64,000 bases of DNA, taken from the NCBI GenBank assembly GCA_947652605.1, contig OX393577.1, forward strand, positions 33,917,466 to 33,981,465, given 5' to 3'. The stretch comes from Elmis aenea. Taxonomy: Eukaryota > Arthropoda > Insecta > Coleoptera > Elmidae. Below the pieces are notes generated by a model. It saw only the letters and a program-made list of their open reading frames with translations. It did no database searches and was not told where the DNA came from. Of this stretch, positions 48,290 to 60,407 are shown piece by piece. Numbering within the stretch: position 1 is the stretch's first letter; each line of letters begins with the position of its first letter. The translations under genes were made by a program, and so were the position numbers.

Positions 48290-50151
48290 CGAAAACTCAA
48301 TACTAGAGTGTCCTAAGCGCCTCTGGTCTTATGTGTCTAATCTAAAAACATCAAATAATAGTGTACCAAATAGTATAAAGTATAACCCATAACAATTCCA
48401 CTGCTAATAACAGTTTGTCAATTTGTAACACATTTAATAATTTTTTCTCATCAGTATTCATTGATGGCGAGTTAAAAAATGGTAATATAGACGCCAAAGG
48501 CAACTACTTTTCGAGCAATAAAACAACCATCACCGTTGAAATGGTTGAGTCGCTTATGAATAAGCTTGATGTCAATAAGGGAGCAGGGCCAGATTATCTC
48601 CCTGCACGTATCTTACGTAACTGTTCCTCATCATTAGCAAAGCCAATCACTATATTTTTTAACAAGTCGTTGTCAGAGTGCCGATTTCTTTAATTTGGAA
48701 ACAAGCTCACGTGGTCCCAATATTTAAATCCGGAAACAAAACTCAAGCAGAAAACTATAGACCTGTTTCTATCCTCTGCTGCACAGCAAAGTTATTTGAG
48801 TCTGTAATGTATGATAAAATTTTTACTATATTTCAACCTTATATCTCCAGTCAACAACATGGGTTCACCCCAGGTCGTTCAGTTGAGACTAATCTGGTAT
48901 CATTTACTGAATATGTTCTTAAGTCATTAGATAAAGGACTACAGGCCGATGCTATATATACGGATTTTAGTAAGGCATTCGACCGGTTAGATCATTCAAT
49001 TTTAATAGTCAAATTACACGACATAGGCATCTGTGGAGATCTTTTAAGATGGATAAAATCATACATATCTAATAGATCACAGGCTGTTAAATTAAATGGT
49101 TTCATTTCTACATTTGTCAAAGTAACATCCGGAGTCCCTCAGGGCAGTCTCTTAGCACCATTGCTATTTAATATTTACGTCAATGACATACAGCATTGCT
49201 TTTTAAATTGTGAATACCTACAATACGCTGATGATTTAAAAATATTTAGAACAATAACAAATACTACCGATTGTCTACTGCTACAAGAGGATCTCCACAG
49301 ATTAGAAAAATACTGTCAAATAAACAAACTTGCCTTGAATGTTAGTAAGTGCTATAAAATTAATTTTACACGAAACAAAAATATAATCCTATATAACTAT
49401 TCTTTGAATAATGCAACTCTGATGAACACCACATTGGTAAAAGACTTAGGAATTTTATTAGACTGTAAACTCGTTTTTGCGGAACATATCGAATACATTA
49501 AGAATAAATCTCTTAAAATGCTTGGCTTCATCATACGCTCCTCAAAACATTTCAATAATGTTAATGCTATTAGAACACTTTATTATTCCTATGTTAATAG
49601 TATTTTAAATTTTGCTTCTATCATATGGAACCCACAATATGACACCTACGATAGTAAAATCGAGGGAATTCAAAAGAAATTCATATCATTTTTGCAAAAA
49701 AAATACAAACTTCCAGAGAAATCATATGAACAACATTGTAAAGACCTAAACATGCTCTCCTTAAAATCTCGTAGAGCACTTAGTGATATAATATTTCTTT
49801 ACAAAATTATTAACTACAAAATAGATTGTCCTAATATTTTATCATTATTAAATTTTAACGTACCGAGATTAGGCATACGACACCATTCTCTCTTTTATAT
49901 AACACCTTGTAGCACAAATGCCTTTTTTAACTCGCCAATCAACAGAATTCTTTACTCATATAACCAAACATTCATAAAGAATGATATATTCAGTCTATCA
50001 TTTCATTCATTTAAACATTACTCTAAAGTAATCTTATTTTAATTTAATCACACTTTACAACCGATGTATTCTATTATCACCGAGAACATAATTTGGGCTT
50101 GGCCTGTTTTGTTCTGTCCTTTGTAAATAAATAAATAAATAAATAAATAAA
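48290..50151 (+). mobile_element. 5'-truncated non-LTR retrotransposon (LINE) with AAAT tail
   Basis: The remaining 3' part of a LINE ends in a run of AAAT units (50124-50151). Its reverse-transcriptase reading frame (48415-48693, then 48678-50042) is described separately. The 5' endonuclease part is missing. Jockey/CR1-type by general pattern. It lies antisense to Ddr, upstream of the first visible Ddr exon. No clear target duplication was found. Confidence 0.9.
48415..50042 (+). pseudogene. LINE reverse transcriptase, one frameshift
   Basis: Frame 1 (48415-48693) ends with MNKLDVNKGAGPDYLPARIL, the start of an RT domain. Frame 2 (48678-50042, 454 codons) continues with ENYRPVSILC, TDFSKAFDRLDH (motif A), SGVPQGSLLAPLLFNIYVND (motif B) and YADD at 49224-49235 (catalytic motif C), then a long C-terminal region ending FKHYSKVILF. 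A single small indel between 48680 and 48693 separates the frames, and more breaks occur upstream of 48415. The long intact frame suggests a fairly recent insertion. The copy cannot be autonomous as it stands. Confidence 0.88.
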
Positions 50152-51904
50152 GCTTCAGAAAAATGTTTAAATTTTATCTTTTTAATCTTATAAATCCATC
50201 TTTAAGTATATTTAAACGTTATAAATCGTTTTGAAATTACATCAAATGTTCTAGTGAGCGCGCAATTTAATTACATATTTTGAACCATATTTATACCATT
50301 ATAAATATTCTTTAAATTTGGTATTAAAAGCGGTGTACGCTATAAATAAAAACACGCTTACAACATAAGCTAATTTGAATAAGTTTTTGAAGCTTTTTTC
50401 TAAATGGAAAACCTTCAAAGCATTTTTCGCGTTTACTGTGTCCAAACAGAATACAATTGCTCATTATAAATTCAATATTATGCGAACTGTTCCCTAAATA
50501 GCCCTTAAGCAAATTATTTGATCGGGTAATGAACTGAATCCATGGGAATATTAATTAATTCAATAGGGTCATTTGCAACTGAAGCACCGATATCGTCGTT
50601 ATAGGCGCAAACAGTTTATAGTTGGTTGGGTTGGCCACAAATTGTTAAGTGAGTCCCAGTGGACTAGAAAATGGTGTAGTCTGCATTCTATCTACAGTAC
50701 AGAGTGTACACGACGCAGTTTAGCAGTAAATATGCCCCATATACTGAAACTGCATCGATGCAACGCTAATTGACTTTACGGTGCAGAGTCAATTTAATTT
50801 ACGCGTTTTTGTTGTTAGCAATGCATAAACACAGCGTTTAGATGTTCATTAGTTGTGTAAGTTTGGTCTTTTACATTTGGAGCGTAACTTTAATTACACT
50901 TGTGGAAGCAGGCTTCTTTGGATCTTTGTGCAAGGCATTCTAATGTACATTCCATGAATCTATCTAATCGCTCCCAAAGGACACTAAAATGGTATAACCA
51001 TGTATGCAGCGCATGAGCTTGTATAGCTATTTGTGCAGATACAATATTTAAACACAAAAATGCACACTCATTGCGTAGTTTTGTGTTTAAATATTAACGT
51101 TCGCAATTATTATTTAGTTTAGAGAATTAGACAGAAACTTTTAGTGTAAATCATCTTTGTAACCTAATTCTAGTTTTTTAAATTAAATTTATTTGCAGAA
51201 CTTAAAAAACTGATAAGTTATACGAAACCCTAAAAATGGAAACAAAACAATTGTTGTAAAACAAAATGTTACAAAGAGTTGTAGAAAAAATTGTTTGTTA
51301 TTACTTGAGAGTAAAGCAGCGCCAAAACTTAAAGTATATTGCTTATCTGGAGCTATTATAAAATTGGTATTTAAAAAAAATTAAACTTAAGCGCCCGTTA
51401 GGTAATTCGATATTAAATTTAAACGTTCCATGACATGAATTTATATGTTAGCCTGATACATAAAAAGCAAGAGATATCGTTGGAACAGAGAAAAAACGTT
51501 GCCAAATAAATTGTAGACTAAAATCCTTAACCAAGGTAAATAAATTGTGTGATACATCGTGGTAACAATAACGCCGTGGGTGGCATTTAAATGTACGTCT
51601 GCGAAAGAAAAGTAAACCACTGAGTCAACAAAATGAAATATAGTAGTAGTATTCCAGTTAAATAAAAAAATATAGTGCTTGAACCCCAACATGAATAGAC
51701 CAGCAAGACTGATTTTGTTTCGTAGCAGATTAAAAATATGTAATTTGAAGTATCAATGCAAGAGTAGGTAACGAATGTTCTCCATAGTTTTATTAGCCTA
51801 TAATAGTGTGTAATTTAAAACAAAGAAATTGTTAATATTTTGTTTCTTACCTATATTTAATACGATTTAAATATTTCAGGAAACAGAACATAATGGGCTC
51901 CCAT
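50152..51904. other. Non-coding stretch upstream of visible Ddr exons
   Basis: No recognised exon. 50560-50790 is GC-richer (ACCGATATCGTCGTTATAGG and similar) with open frames on both strands but no recognisable protein. Confidence 0.4.
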
Positions 51905-52640
51905 TAGTGATTGCAATACCGGTATACCGGTATACCGAATACCGGTATACCGTGCCATTTTTCAATACCGAAATACCGTCTCATTTGATGGTCTAATACC
52001 GGTATTCGGTATTATTTTTTTTTAAAATTTGATTTTTATAATTTTATAATTGCAGTAAATGCAAAATACAAAACTGTGCCGCAAAATTATGTATTTAAGT
52101 TAATGAAAAGAGAGATGAGATTATTAGAAGACGAAGGAGGAAAAAACCTAGAAATAGTATAGGTATTATGCTAACAATTCTACCAACAAGTGTAGAATCG
52201 GAGCGAGCGTTTTCTGCGGCAGGAAAAATTTGTATCAAAGTTCGCTCACGGCTTAGCGATGAAACAATTGATGCCTTATGCTTTTAAAAGTATTACTTTA
52301 AAAATAGTTGAAACGGCAATATATATTTAAATTCACATGTAGGTTTGTTTATTTTTTGTTGTGTTTATTAAATTATAGAACATAATTTTATTTTGTACAC
52401 AATACACATATATTTCTTGTTTACATATCTTCAGTTTTTTGTGTCTATATTTTTACATGTGCATTTTTTTCCTCTTTATTTTGTGTAAATTTGTGTTTTT
52501 ACATTATACTCACTATATGCACATATGTGTAAAATATATTGTGTTTTCAAAATCAATACTTTTTTTTAAACAGCAATACCGGTATACCGAATAAATACCG
52601 AATACCGGTATCGTATTTTGGTCCGGTATTGCAATCACTA
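51905..52640. mobile_element. hAT element, internally deleted, 8-bp duplication
   Basis: 18-bp inverted ends TAGTGATTGCAATACCGG. GCTCCCAT directly repeated at 51897-51904 and 52641-52648. Both ends carry ATACCGGTATACCG words. Contains the C-terminal coding remnant of a hAT transposase (52090-52287), so it derives by internal deletion from an autonomous copy. Confidence 0.93.
52104..52287 (+). pseudogene. hAT transposase C-terminal dimerisation-domain remnant
   Basis: One frame reads MKREMRLLEDEGGKNLEIV then stops. After a shift the next reads MLTILPTSVESERAFSAAGK then ICIKVRSRLSDETIDALCF and a stop. This is the hATC signature (PTSVESERAFSAAG, RSRLS) at the end of hAT transposases. The catalytic part is absent. 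Confidence 0.88.
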
Positions 52641-52729
52641 GCTCCCATACGTATACATATGTTAATTCATAGTTAGTTCTTCCGAGAATATTGCTTAAAT
52701 AATATTTAAACAAATGAATACTTTCATTT

Positions 52730-53173
52730 TACAGTGCGTATAAAAATCTACAACTTTTTCCTCAAAAATATTTTTGTATAACCGAGATATTAACGATTAA
52801 AAAAATGCCCATTTCGATTTTTGTTTATTATCTAGCGTGCGATGGAAGTTTTTTAAAACATTAAAGCATCACTAAATAGGTCTCAGAAAGGGGACCAATA
52901 ATTTATCTAATTTAAACTTCTTTGTAGCTCTCAGTGCAAGATTTACGTATAAGCTACACAAGCTATAGCTTAGGGCGCCCACTTTCTTGGGGGCCCAAAA
53001 AAAATATTGTCCGAGTGAGCGATTGTCATATTTGGCACTGACAAATAATATCTGGACTTATAAAGGGCCCCATATCTCAAATAGCTTAGGGCCTTATCAA
53101 GTCTAAATCCGGCCCTGGTAGCTCTTACCGTTTACGAGATCCCAATAGTGGCCCTTCTATGTGGACCACCCTG
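52730..53173. repeat. CAGGGTGG-family remnant, right end, interrupted by a MITE
   Basis: Ends GTGGACCACCCTGTATAT and contains CTCTTACCGTTTACGAGATC, as in the 4013-5495 element. Interrupted at 52932-53117 by a hAT-like MITE. Its left end is not recognisable. Confidence 0.65.
52932..53117. mobile_element. hAT-like MITE with 8-bp duplication, inside another repeat
   Basis: GTAGCTCT directly repeated at 52924-52931 and 53118-53125. Ends CAGTGCAAGATTTACG and the inverse of CAGGGCCGGATTTAGAC. Interior has GCTATAGCTTAGGGCGCCC and matching inverse words. Removing the element and one duplication restores the host repeat (GTAGCTCTTACCGTTTACGA). Confidence 0.88.
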
Positions 53174-53300
53174 TATATACACACACGCACGGACGTTATC
53201 GCGAAAATAGTCAAAACGTGTTCAGGGGATTTCAAAACGTGTATATTCGTTCAAATCTTGAATTCGAAATTGTTTGTATGCGAATGTAAAAACACCCACA
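53166..53300. repeat. TTTCGCC-family fragment, inverted
   Basis: ACGGACGTTATCGCGAAAAT, AGTCAAAACGTGTTCAGGGG and ATTCGAAATTGTTTG are the inverse of 57970-58075. Abuts the end of the palindrome remnant. Confidence 0.55.
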
Positions 53301-54886
53301 TTTCTGTTACTACAGGTTTAATGATATTGAAGCTGTTACTCTAGAATCTAGAATCTAGATAGTAGATTAAATTAGTTGCGATATTATTGTATTCAACAAG
53401 CACCAAAAGATAAAAGTAAATAAATAAATAGATCGATTTTGTACGTTAAAAGAAATGCTTAGCTTGTCCTAAAAGAGCTAGTTAAAGGGAGAACGCATGG
53501 TTTTGAAAGTACTTTCAACTAAAATGTCACATGAGATCCCATTACTCGGTTGTTTTAAGCGTGCTAAAAGCAGTTAAGTGGCTTATGTGGGGATGAAATT
53601 ATTAATATTTTACATAAGCATTATCGTGCAATTTAATAAGACATTATTGATTAGATTATTTTAACAAAAATAATTAAGTTTGTATAACAGCGATGAAAAC
53701 CTCAGGTTCCAGGCAGTAAAATAAGTTTCAAAAATACTTAGATGACCGTTTGATTCATATTTAACAATAAAAAATTTAACCGGTAGTTAAAATTTTATTC
53801 CGATTTTTGTGACACAGCTTATTTTTTATTTGTATTTGTGGCATGGGTTACATAGTGTAGAAGAATGTATAAGATATACAAAATTAAACCTTACAAAATT
53901 AAAGGAATACGTTTATGTTTCAAATTAATTATTTTAAAATTCACATGATCTGATACTTAAATTAATGTATCATAAAGTATTTGCTAGTTTTGATATTTTT
54001 TCTTTTTGTTCGCAACAGTATTTTCATTAGTAATACCAATTAAACAGAATTAAAACAGAAAGAGAATTGTAAAAAGTACTTTCGTTAAAATTAATTTTTG
54101 GTGAAACAATGTGCACCGCTTCAGTTTTTATTTTAGGAATGTTTATTTTTATACTAAATTATACAAATATTTTAAGTTGTCGTTTATCGATTAACTCATA
54201 TATAGATTGATGTCTGCGTATACATAGATAAAAAATCAATTGTTTCTATAATTGTGGCTTATGAATAAATTATTTAGCTTTTTACACTGTAGACGTCGTA
54301 GTTGTCAGTACATGAATTATATTAACTTCTTGGGATATTAGGGTAATAATAAATTTCTTGTATTGTCAGTAGCTGCGTACATTCTAATTATAAATGTATC
54401 TTGTTGGAACTGGCAATAAAATATTTACATAATAATGACATTAAAATGACAAGTTTGTATTATAATTATACCCACTATAGACTTTAAATTTTATGCGATA
54501 GTCATTGCTATTACATACTTACTGAAATATCGGGTGTTAGAGAAACATTTATGTACGATAGCCATTTTTAATAACATAACCTTTAAATAATTTAACGTTA
54601 AGCTTTTTAATAAATCATAATAAGTTGCAACGCTGTAAAAACACTAGTTAAGTGTTATAAATAAGTTGTGTTAGAAATTACTTGTCTTATCTACAACATA
54701 AACATAATATCTTTCGTAGAAAAACTATTACGAGATTCCTGTCTCTTCATCAGCAGCTTTCAATTATTTATGTACAAAAGGAATTTAATAAGAAATTCAT
54801 TTATTAAGGTTAACTTATAATTAATATTTAAAATTTATTTTAAGTTTGTGTATTGTTTTTTATAATACACATTGTACAGGATGGTC
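53301..54886. other. Non-coding, nothing recognised
   Basis: AT-rich sequence without a recognisable element or exon on either strand. Confidence 0.5.
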
Positions 54887-55518
54887 CAAATTCGATGGGA
54901 TTGCATGGGTATCTTGCTTAATAGGTAAGATAGAGAAACGGTTAAATTATCAAAAATGAGCACTTTCTTGAGATGAACTCAGAACAGTTGTCAAATATAT
55001 TCTATAATTTTCTGTTTTTCTTGATTTTTTTTTGTTTCCACAGCCTACTTTTTGTTTTTCATCTTTAAAAAAATTGAAAAACCTTTGTAACTTGCGTATT
55101 ATTGAAAATAAATACATTAACCTTTATATATTTGGAATGAGAAAAAAATAAGGAATTTAAATAGGCCATAGCCAACTATAGCTTCTATTTAAAAAAAGGT
55201 AAGTTTGTGTCATAACTTTTTAACGGCGAGCGCAAAAATTTTTTTTTTAGTGTAATCAAACTTAACATAAAAATATCTAAAAATATTGTTAATAAACTTT
55301 TTTGATATTTACAACAATAACGGAGATATGACACATTATTAATATGACAAAAAAACAGTTTTTCTCTAATATCTCAAAAACCGGAGATGATAGAATATTT
55401 TTGAAAACGGTTCTGAGTATGTCCCAAAAAACTGCCCATTTTTGGTAATTTAACCGTTTCTCTATCTTTCCCATTAAGCGAGATACCCATGAAATCCCAT
55501 CAAATTTGGACCACCCTG
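54887..55518. mobile_element. Palindromic CAGG(A/G)TGG element (TA-flanked)
   Basis: Left CAGGATGGTCCAAATTCGAT and right end inverse of CAGGGTGGTCCAAATTTGAT, with TA on both sides. GTATCTTGCTTAAT...AGATAGAGAAACGGTTAAAT recurs inverted at 55455-55490. Related sequence at 32215-32600. Confidence 0.75.
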
Positions 55519-57113
55519 TACGTATTTTTTAAAAGATAAAAGATTTTCAAATTTGTTTAATTTGTTACGAAGTTTCACACTTAAAGAAAACTATTGTTTC
55601 TAAATAGCTTGTTGATTTTACTGTTTTTTGAACCCTATTAATTTAGAAGTATTCTATTAGAATCAAGATTTTGCACTTAAAGTAAAAATACGTAACCTAA
55701 GAATTAAGATGTATTAATATTAAGTTAGTACTTGAACTGAAAAAATATCTTTCATAAATCATAATAAAAAATCGAAGGTTAGAACTAGATATCATTTCTT
55801 CTTATAAGTTCAGGTACCACCTCATATTTTACGTATACATGTAATTGGATTTATTTCCGTTTGTCTCATTAGAACAATTTATTATATAAAAATTAGTACG
55901 TGCTTGTAACAATAACTATAAACTATGTAATTAATACCCTGCTGAACTAACTTTCGCCGTTATGAACACATTAAACGAGCTAGCGCTCATGGCCACCACA
56001 ATGAGTCGTAACGGCAATGTTGCTAAAACAAAAAACAATTACTGTAGATATTACCAATAACGCTCAGTGGCAAATGAAAAAAAAAAAATGAAACGTAGAA
56101 CGTGGAATGTAATCACGTACAACTTTTGCGTCGCTTGTCGAACAGAACTTTTTTGTTTGTTGCTTTTTAAGCAGTCGAGAACAATATTTATCTCAGTATT
56201 TGTTTCTAAACTATCTTTTCCAGGGCTCTTATGCCAAGGCAAGCTAGGCAAATGCTAAGGGTTCATAAGTCTATGCAGACTCTTCCAATGACTTCGCCCT
56301 ACCTCATTCCATAATATGTACGAGTGTCTATATGTATACTCCATCAATTTTTTCCTACTTTGTTACATTTTTTTTAAGGGCCCTTAAATTTATATTTGCT
56401 TGGGCGCTAAGACAACCCCGGTTTCTACGTTAGTTTAATCTTCAGTTATGATATCTAAAAGTGGCCATTTTCTATTTTAGGTGCAATTCAACCTATTACA
56501 GCTTTTATTTTTTGAGGTTTTAATCATACTGTTCTTGCAACAAACAGACAGTCGGAGAATTGTAAAACAACCATTGGCGTAGTTAGCCTCCAGGTTTATG
56601 GTGCGGGGTTACAACCCCAAGTGACAAAAATTTACCTTTTATACTACACCGGCCTAGTTTTATGCATGAATACTCAAGATGAATGTATGAAAATAATTGA
56701 AAAGCCAAACGGCAAACAAAAAAGAAAACGTACAGAAATTAAAACGGTGGTAATTTATTAATACAAATTAATAAAAACAAATGTATACGTTTAAAAATCA
56801 TACGGTTAAAAAGCGACAAAAAATATAGTCAATAACTTGTAAAAATACCCAATAAATATCTAGTTGTATCCTGGTGCCTGGTCTAATATTTATTTATTGT
56901 TATCTAATGTAGTTTCAAATTGATCAATTACGTTTGGTATTTAGTTTGAATTTAATTGTGTTTTTTAGGCAAGGGAGCTAATGGTAAGCTCAAAGAGACT
57001 TAGCTTTCCTTAGGCCTTCCATAACTACTCCAATGAAATAACTAGAATATTTACAAGGCTTCTTTGAAGTTGTAATTTTATAAAATTATTATTATTTTAT
57101 TATCTTGGACTAA
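55519..57113. other. Non-coding stretch with possible MITE remnants
   Basis: 56222-56424 may be a decayed hAT-type MITE (AGGGCTCTTATGCCAAGG at left, GCTTGGGCGCTAAGACAACC at right, loosely inverse). 56568-56640 (CATTGGCGTAGTTAGC...GGGGTTACAACCCC) looks like one end of another. No gene. Confidence 0.35.
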
Positions 57114-57666
57114 AGTCTGTTTTATACTATACTGTTTTTTCGTTTAAGAAAATCGTATACGATTTTTAATACAAAAATTTCATTCAAGAATTTAGCATGG
57201 AAAATATGAACCATTTACATTGTACTATTTTTTGGTACGAAAACTCCAATATATTTTGGTTACTTTTTAGTAAATTTTATCATATTTTGTTGGCACCTTG
57301 AGTAACCATGTCAAATGTTCAATTTGATCACAGAACAGAAAGCGAATCATTTTCAAATTTAACGTATATTTAACGCTTGTTCCATTCTACATATTTACAC
57401 AAAATAAATTGTGAGGGATTATAGCGGTAATAAGTAGTATTTAACATCGTTCGATTGTTTCAGTTAACCTAACCCACAAATGACATGCTGTCAGATACAG
57501 TTACAGTAGAATACGCATGCGCCCATGCTAAAATTGGACGCATTTAGGGCACGTAGTAATTTCGTACGATTTTTTCGTTCAAGATTTTTAATTTCTGATT
57601 GACACCGTACTAAAAAATCGTATACGATTTTTTTAAACGAAAAAATAGTATAGTATAAAACAGACT
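57114..57666. mobile_element. PIF/Harbinger-like MITE, TAA duplication
   Basis: About 55-bp inverted ends: AGTCTGTTTTATACTATACT followed by a CGTATACG core within AAAATCGTATACGATTTTT, repeated inverted up to 57666. TAA at 57111-57113 and 57667-57669. Non-coding centre. Confidence 0.75.
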
Positions 57667-57934
57667 TAAGAATTAAGAAAACAATAGATTTGCAATTTAT
57701 GAAATTTATCTGTTATTATGGTTTGAACTTATTTGCGTAACTCCATATTAGTTAGTACTCATAATGATAGACCGAAATAATTAAAACTAATAAGGTAGTA
57801 GTCTTTTTAAAAGTTTGGAAGTTTTACTCTTTATTTGTCAATTATGAAAATACAAATGACTACTTCTACAGTCTACACTAATAAAGCAAAGATCACAATA
57901 AAGTTTTAGTATACGATGAAGAAACGTAGAGCCT

Positions 57935-58670
57935 TTTTACTTTCGCCGTATGAAGAAAGTATTGTAATCGCAAAAATGTTCGAATTACAGATTTCGACGA
58001 ATTTACATGTTTTGAAGTTCCCTGAAGCCGTTTTGACTAATTTCGCGATTACGTCCGTGTGTATATGACAGGCGTTAAAATTGTACATTTTTGACTAATT
58101 ACAAAGTGCGTGCATTTAGTTAATTTTGCAAATAATAACTAATATACAGGGTGTTTAAGTTGTAACATTTATCCTAAATTACATAAAAACGGTTTAAGAA
58201 ACAAATATTTAGTTTAGATAGGACTGCAGTCTATGTTGGGGTCTACAAATACCCTAATAAATATTTTGGTAAAACTTAAATGTTTTGCCCGAAAACGGTT
58301 CTAACAATTTTTCCAATTTTAGTATATTATGATATTAGATTAGTAAAATGCTATTTGTATCAGCCTTCTTGAATTTTTTTAAAGAAAATTACGGTTTAAG
58401 GAAAAATATCTAAATGGTTTTTAAGAACATTATGGTTGTCCATATTCTGTATGTTCTGTGGTCCATATGTCATAAACATTAGTATGAAACACGGTATGAA
58501 ACGTCATTTTGACAGACGTCATTTATAAAATTGAGGTAAATTTAACGCTGGGAGTGGCACTTTATAGGTAGGTACCTACTTTGTTTACTCAAAAAATACA
58601 CAAACGCGCATACGAAGATACACACAATATATTTATGGCGAAAGTCATTTGATGGTCACGCCAGTTTATT
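57935..58670. repeat. Dispersed TTTCGCC repeat, copy B
   Basis: Begins ACTTTCGCCGTATGAAGAAA and ends near ACACACAATATATTTATGGC GAAAGTCATT. Shares block order with 47000-47665. Includes TACAGGGTGTTTAAG at about 58146, an internal CAGGGTG word. The 60-codon frame at 57906-58088 translates this repeat. Confidence 0.65.
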
Positions 58671-59190
58671 TTAACAATTCATCTGTTTTATTATCTTGTA
58701 AATGAATAAATATTTTGGAGGCTATTCAAGTTTAAATTGCGGTGTAATGATGAAATAAGCTGGAAATGTTCGGAAATAGCTTTTATCCTATGCTAATTGT
58801 AAGTACAAACCAATGCCTTAACTATTTTGCTGGAGTGAACAATGAGAGATTTTGAGTCCAAAACAAAGCGGAAGGTCCGTACATATTTCTCCATGTCGAG
58901 TCGCATTATCATCGCCGGCAGATTCAGCATCTTGATTTACTGCCTCGACCGTGGATGCAGTGCGGTCCCTTGGCAGAGGCTGGACATACTACAAAGTCCA
59001 TTGGGAGCATATCGTTTTTTTTTAGTTTAACAAAAATAATATAATACCTATAGGATTAAATTATATATTTTGATAATTACAAAATTTTTAAAAGTGAAGT
59101 TTTGATAAAATATTTGTGTGTATCTCAGTCAAAAATAATTTAAAAAACAAGACGCAGGAATGTAAACTTTTTTTATTTAAATTGATTTGA
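58671..59190. other. Non-coding, with a GC-richer block
   Basis: 58850-59000 is GC-richer and open on both strands (plus 58842-59030; minus frame with TVEAVNQDAESAGDDNATRH). Nothing recognised. Could be an old transposon fragment or an exon of an unidentified gene. Confidence 0.3.
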
Positions 59191-59629
59191 AACTCTTGGA
59201 AATGCGCACTCGGCGCTACCCGGCTCCGTGCGTAACTTTTCCACTCGTGCGTAATATACTTCTTACAACTCTTGTTATGTAATACACCTACTATTTTTTA
59301 CGACCACTATTGTAAATGACTATTACTGTACAGCCTGCATGCATAGTAAGGTCCTTACGCACGGTAAGCAAAAAGCACACTTGCCTAGAAACGTCAAAGT
59401 AGACTTACGTCAAACTTGACAATTAACAGCGTACACACAAGTGTGTTTACTATTAGCAAAAAAACCCGGTAAAATCGTATGTGTGATCGTAGAAAAAGTA
59501 TACTACATAACACGAGTTGTAAAGCAATTACGTACTCGTGGAAATACGCATTCGCCGCTACCCGGCTCCGTGCGCAACTTTTCCTCTCGTGCGTAATATG
59601 CTTCTTACAACTCTTGTTATGTAATATAC
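59191..59629. repeat. Duplicated GC-rich module (CTACCCGGCTCCGTGCG)
   Basis: 59191-59287 and 59531-59629 are about 85-90% alike by eye: GGAAAT.CGCA, CGCTACCCGGCTCCGTGCG, CTCGTGCGTAATAT.CTTCTT, ACAACTCTTGTTATGTAAT. The second copy is preceded by TACTACATAACACGAGTTGT, the inverse of its own end, so 59499-59632 is a hairpin-ended unit. Confidence 0.7.
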
Positions 59630-59989
59630 TATATTCACTTTAAATTTACCTACATCTGAGGTGTATTGTTACTTTATAAACATTATTCTGAAATATATTT
59701 AAAATCAGTTTATAAAAGCTTACAGTATTTAAGTGATTCATTTATCACGAAAGTTTAATTAAAAGTCATATATTTTTAAGGATCTCTTGTAGCAATGCTA
59801 GACTACTTTCAGAACTCTTTTTTTCATAAGTTGCATTATTATTATTTATCTAAAGGGCGACGCAAAAGTAAGTCCCTGATGTAGTTTTGGAATAACTTAA
59901 GGGCAATTTAAAAATTTCCGAAATTTCCGTATACATATATCGTTTATATGGTTCTTTAGAATTTTTCTAGCTAAGTGCAAAAGATGACG

Positions 59990-60300
59990 TCGGCCAAATG
60001 ATGCAAGCTTCGACTCTATTTTGGGCTTGTTGCATGACGTGGCGCAGTGTTTCGACAGATATGTTGGTAATTTCTTCCCGAAAGCTGACTTGCAGAGCAG
60101 CGAGAGACTGGAAGATGGATGTAAACTTTGCTTTTAAGAAAAAGGTCCGCCGATGTCAAAGCAGGAGATTTTAGTGGCCACACAATATCGCCGTTTATCG
60201 ATATTACCATGCCAGGGAACATTTTTGTTAGCAGCTGTGTGGCATGTGGCACCATCCCTGTTAAAAAAGGGGCCTTCTACACCAAGTCCATCCACTTGTG
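59990..60300 (-). pseudogene. Mariner-like transposase relic (DDE_3 type)
   Basis: On the minus strand, NRDGAT then, after a frame shift, PHATQLLTKMFPGMVISING DIVWPLKSPALTSADLFLKSKVY. This is the order DGA..PHA, GP/DI-W-P-SPDLT-FF-L-KSKVY of mariner-type transposases common in insects. The second catalytic Asp lies in the degraded SPDLT motif (here SPALT). Stops and shifts follow. Inactive. Confidence 0.75.
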
Positions 60301-60407
60301 GTGCCAAAAATTAGCGTTTTTTGTTATATGAATTTACCGCGAGTGCAGATCTTTTGTTTAGTTTAATTATTAAATAAAGCAAAAACCACAATAAAAAAAT
60401 ATGTTCA

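Noticed and set aside
51441..51692. 83-codon minus frame with an acceptor-like TTTCGCAG
   Set aside because: Checked as an upstream Ddr exon; the residues do not match the start of the discoidin domain or a signal peptide.
58842..59030. 62-codon plus frame, and a minus frame with DAESAGDDNATRHGEI
   Set aside because: Open on both strands because of base composition. The minus frame was considered as the missing Ddr N-terminal exon but does not match the discoidin domain.
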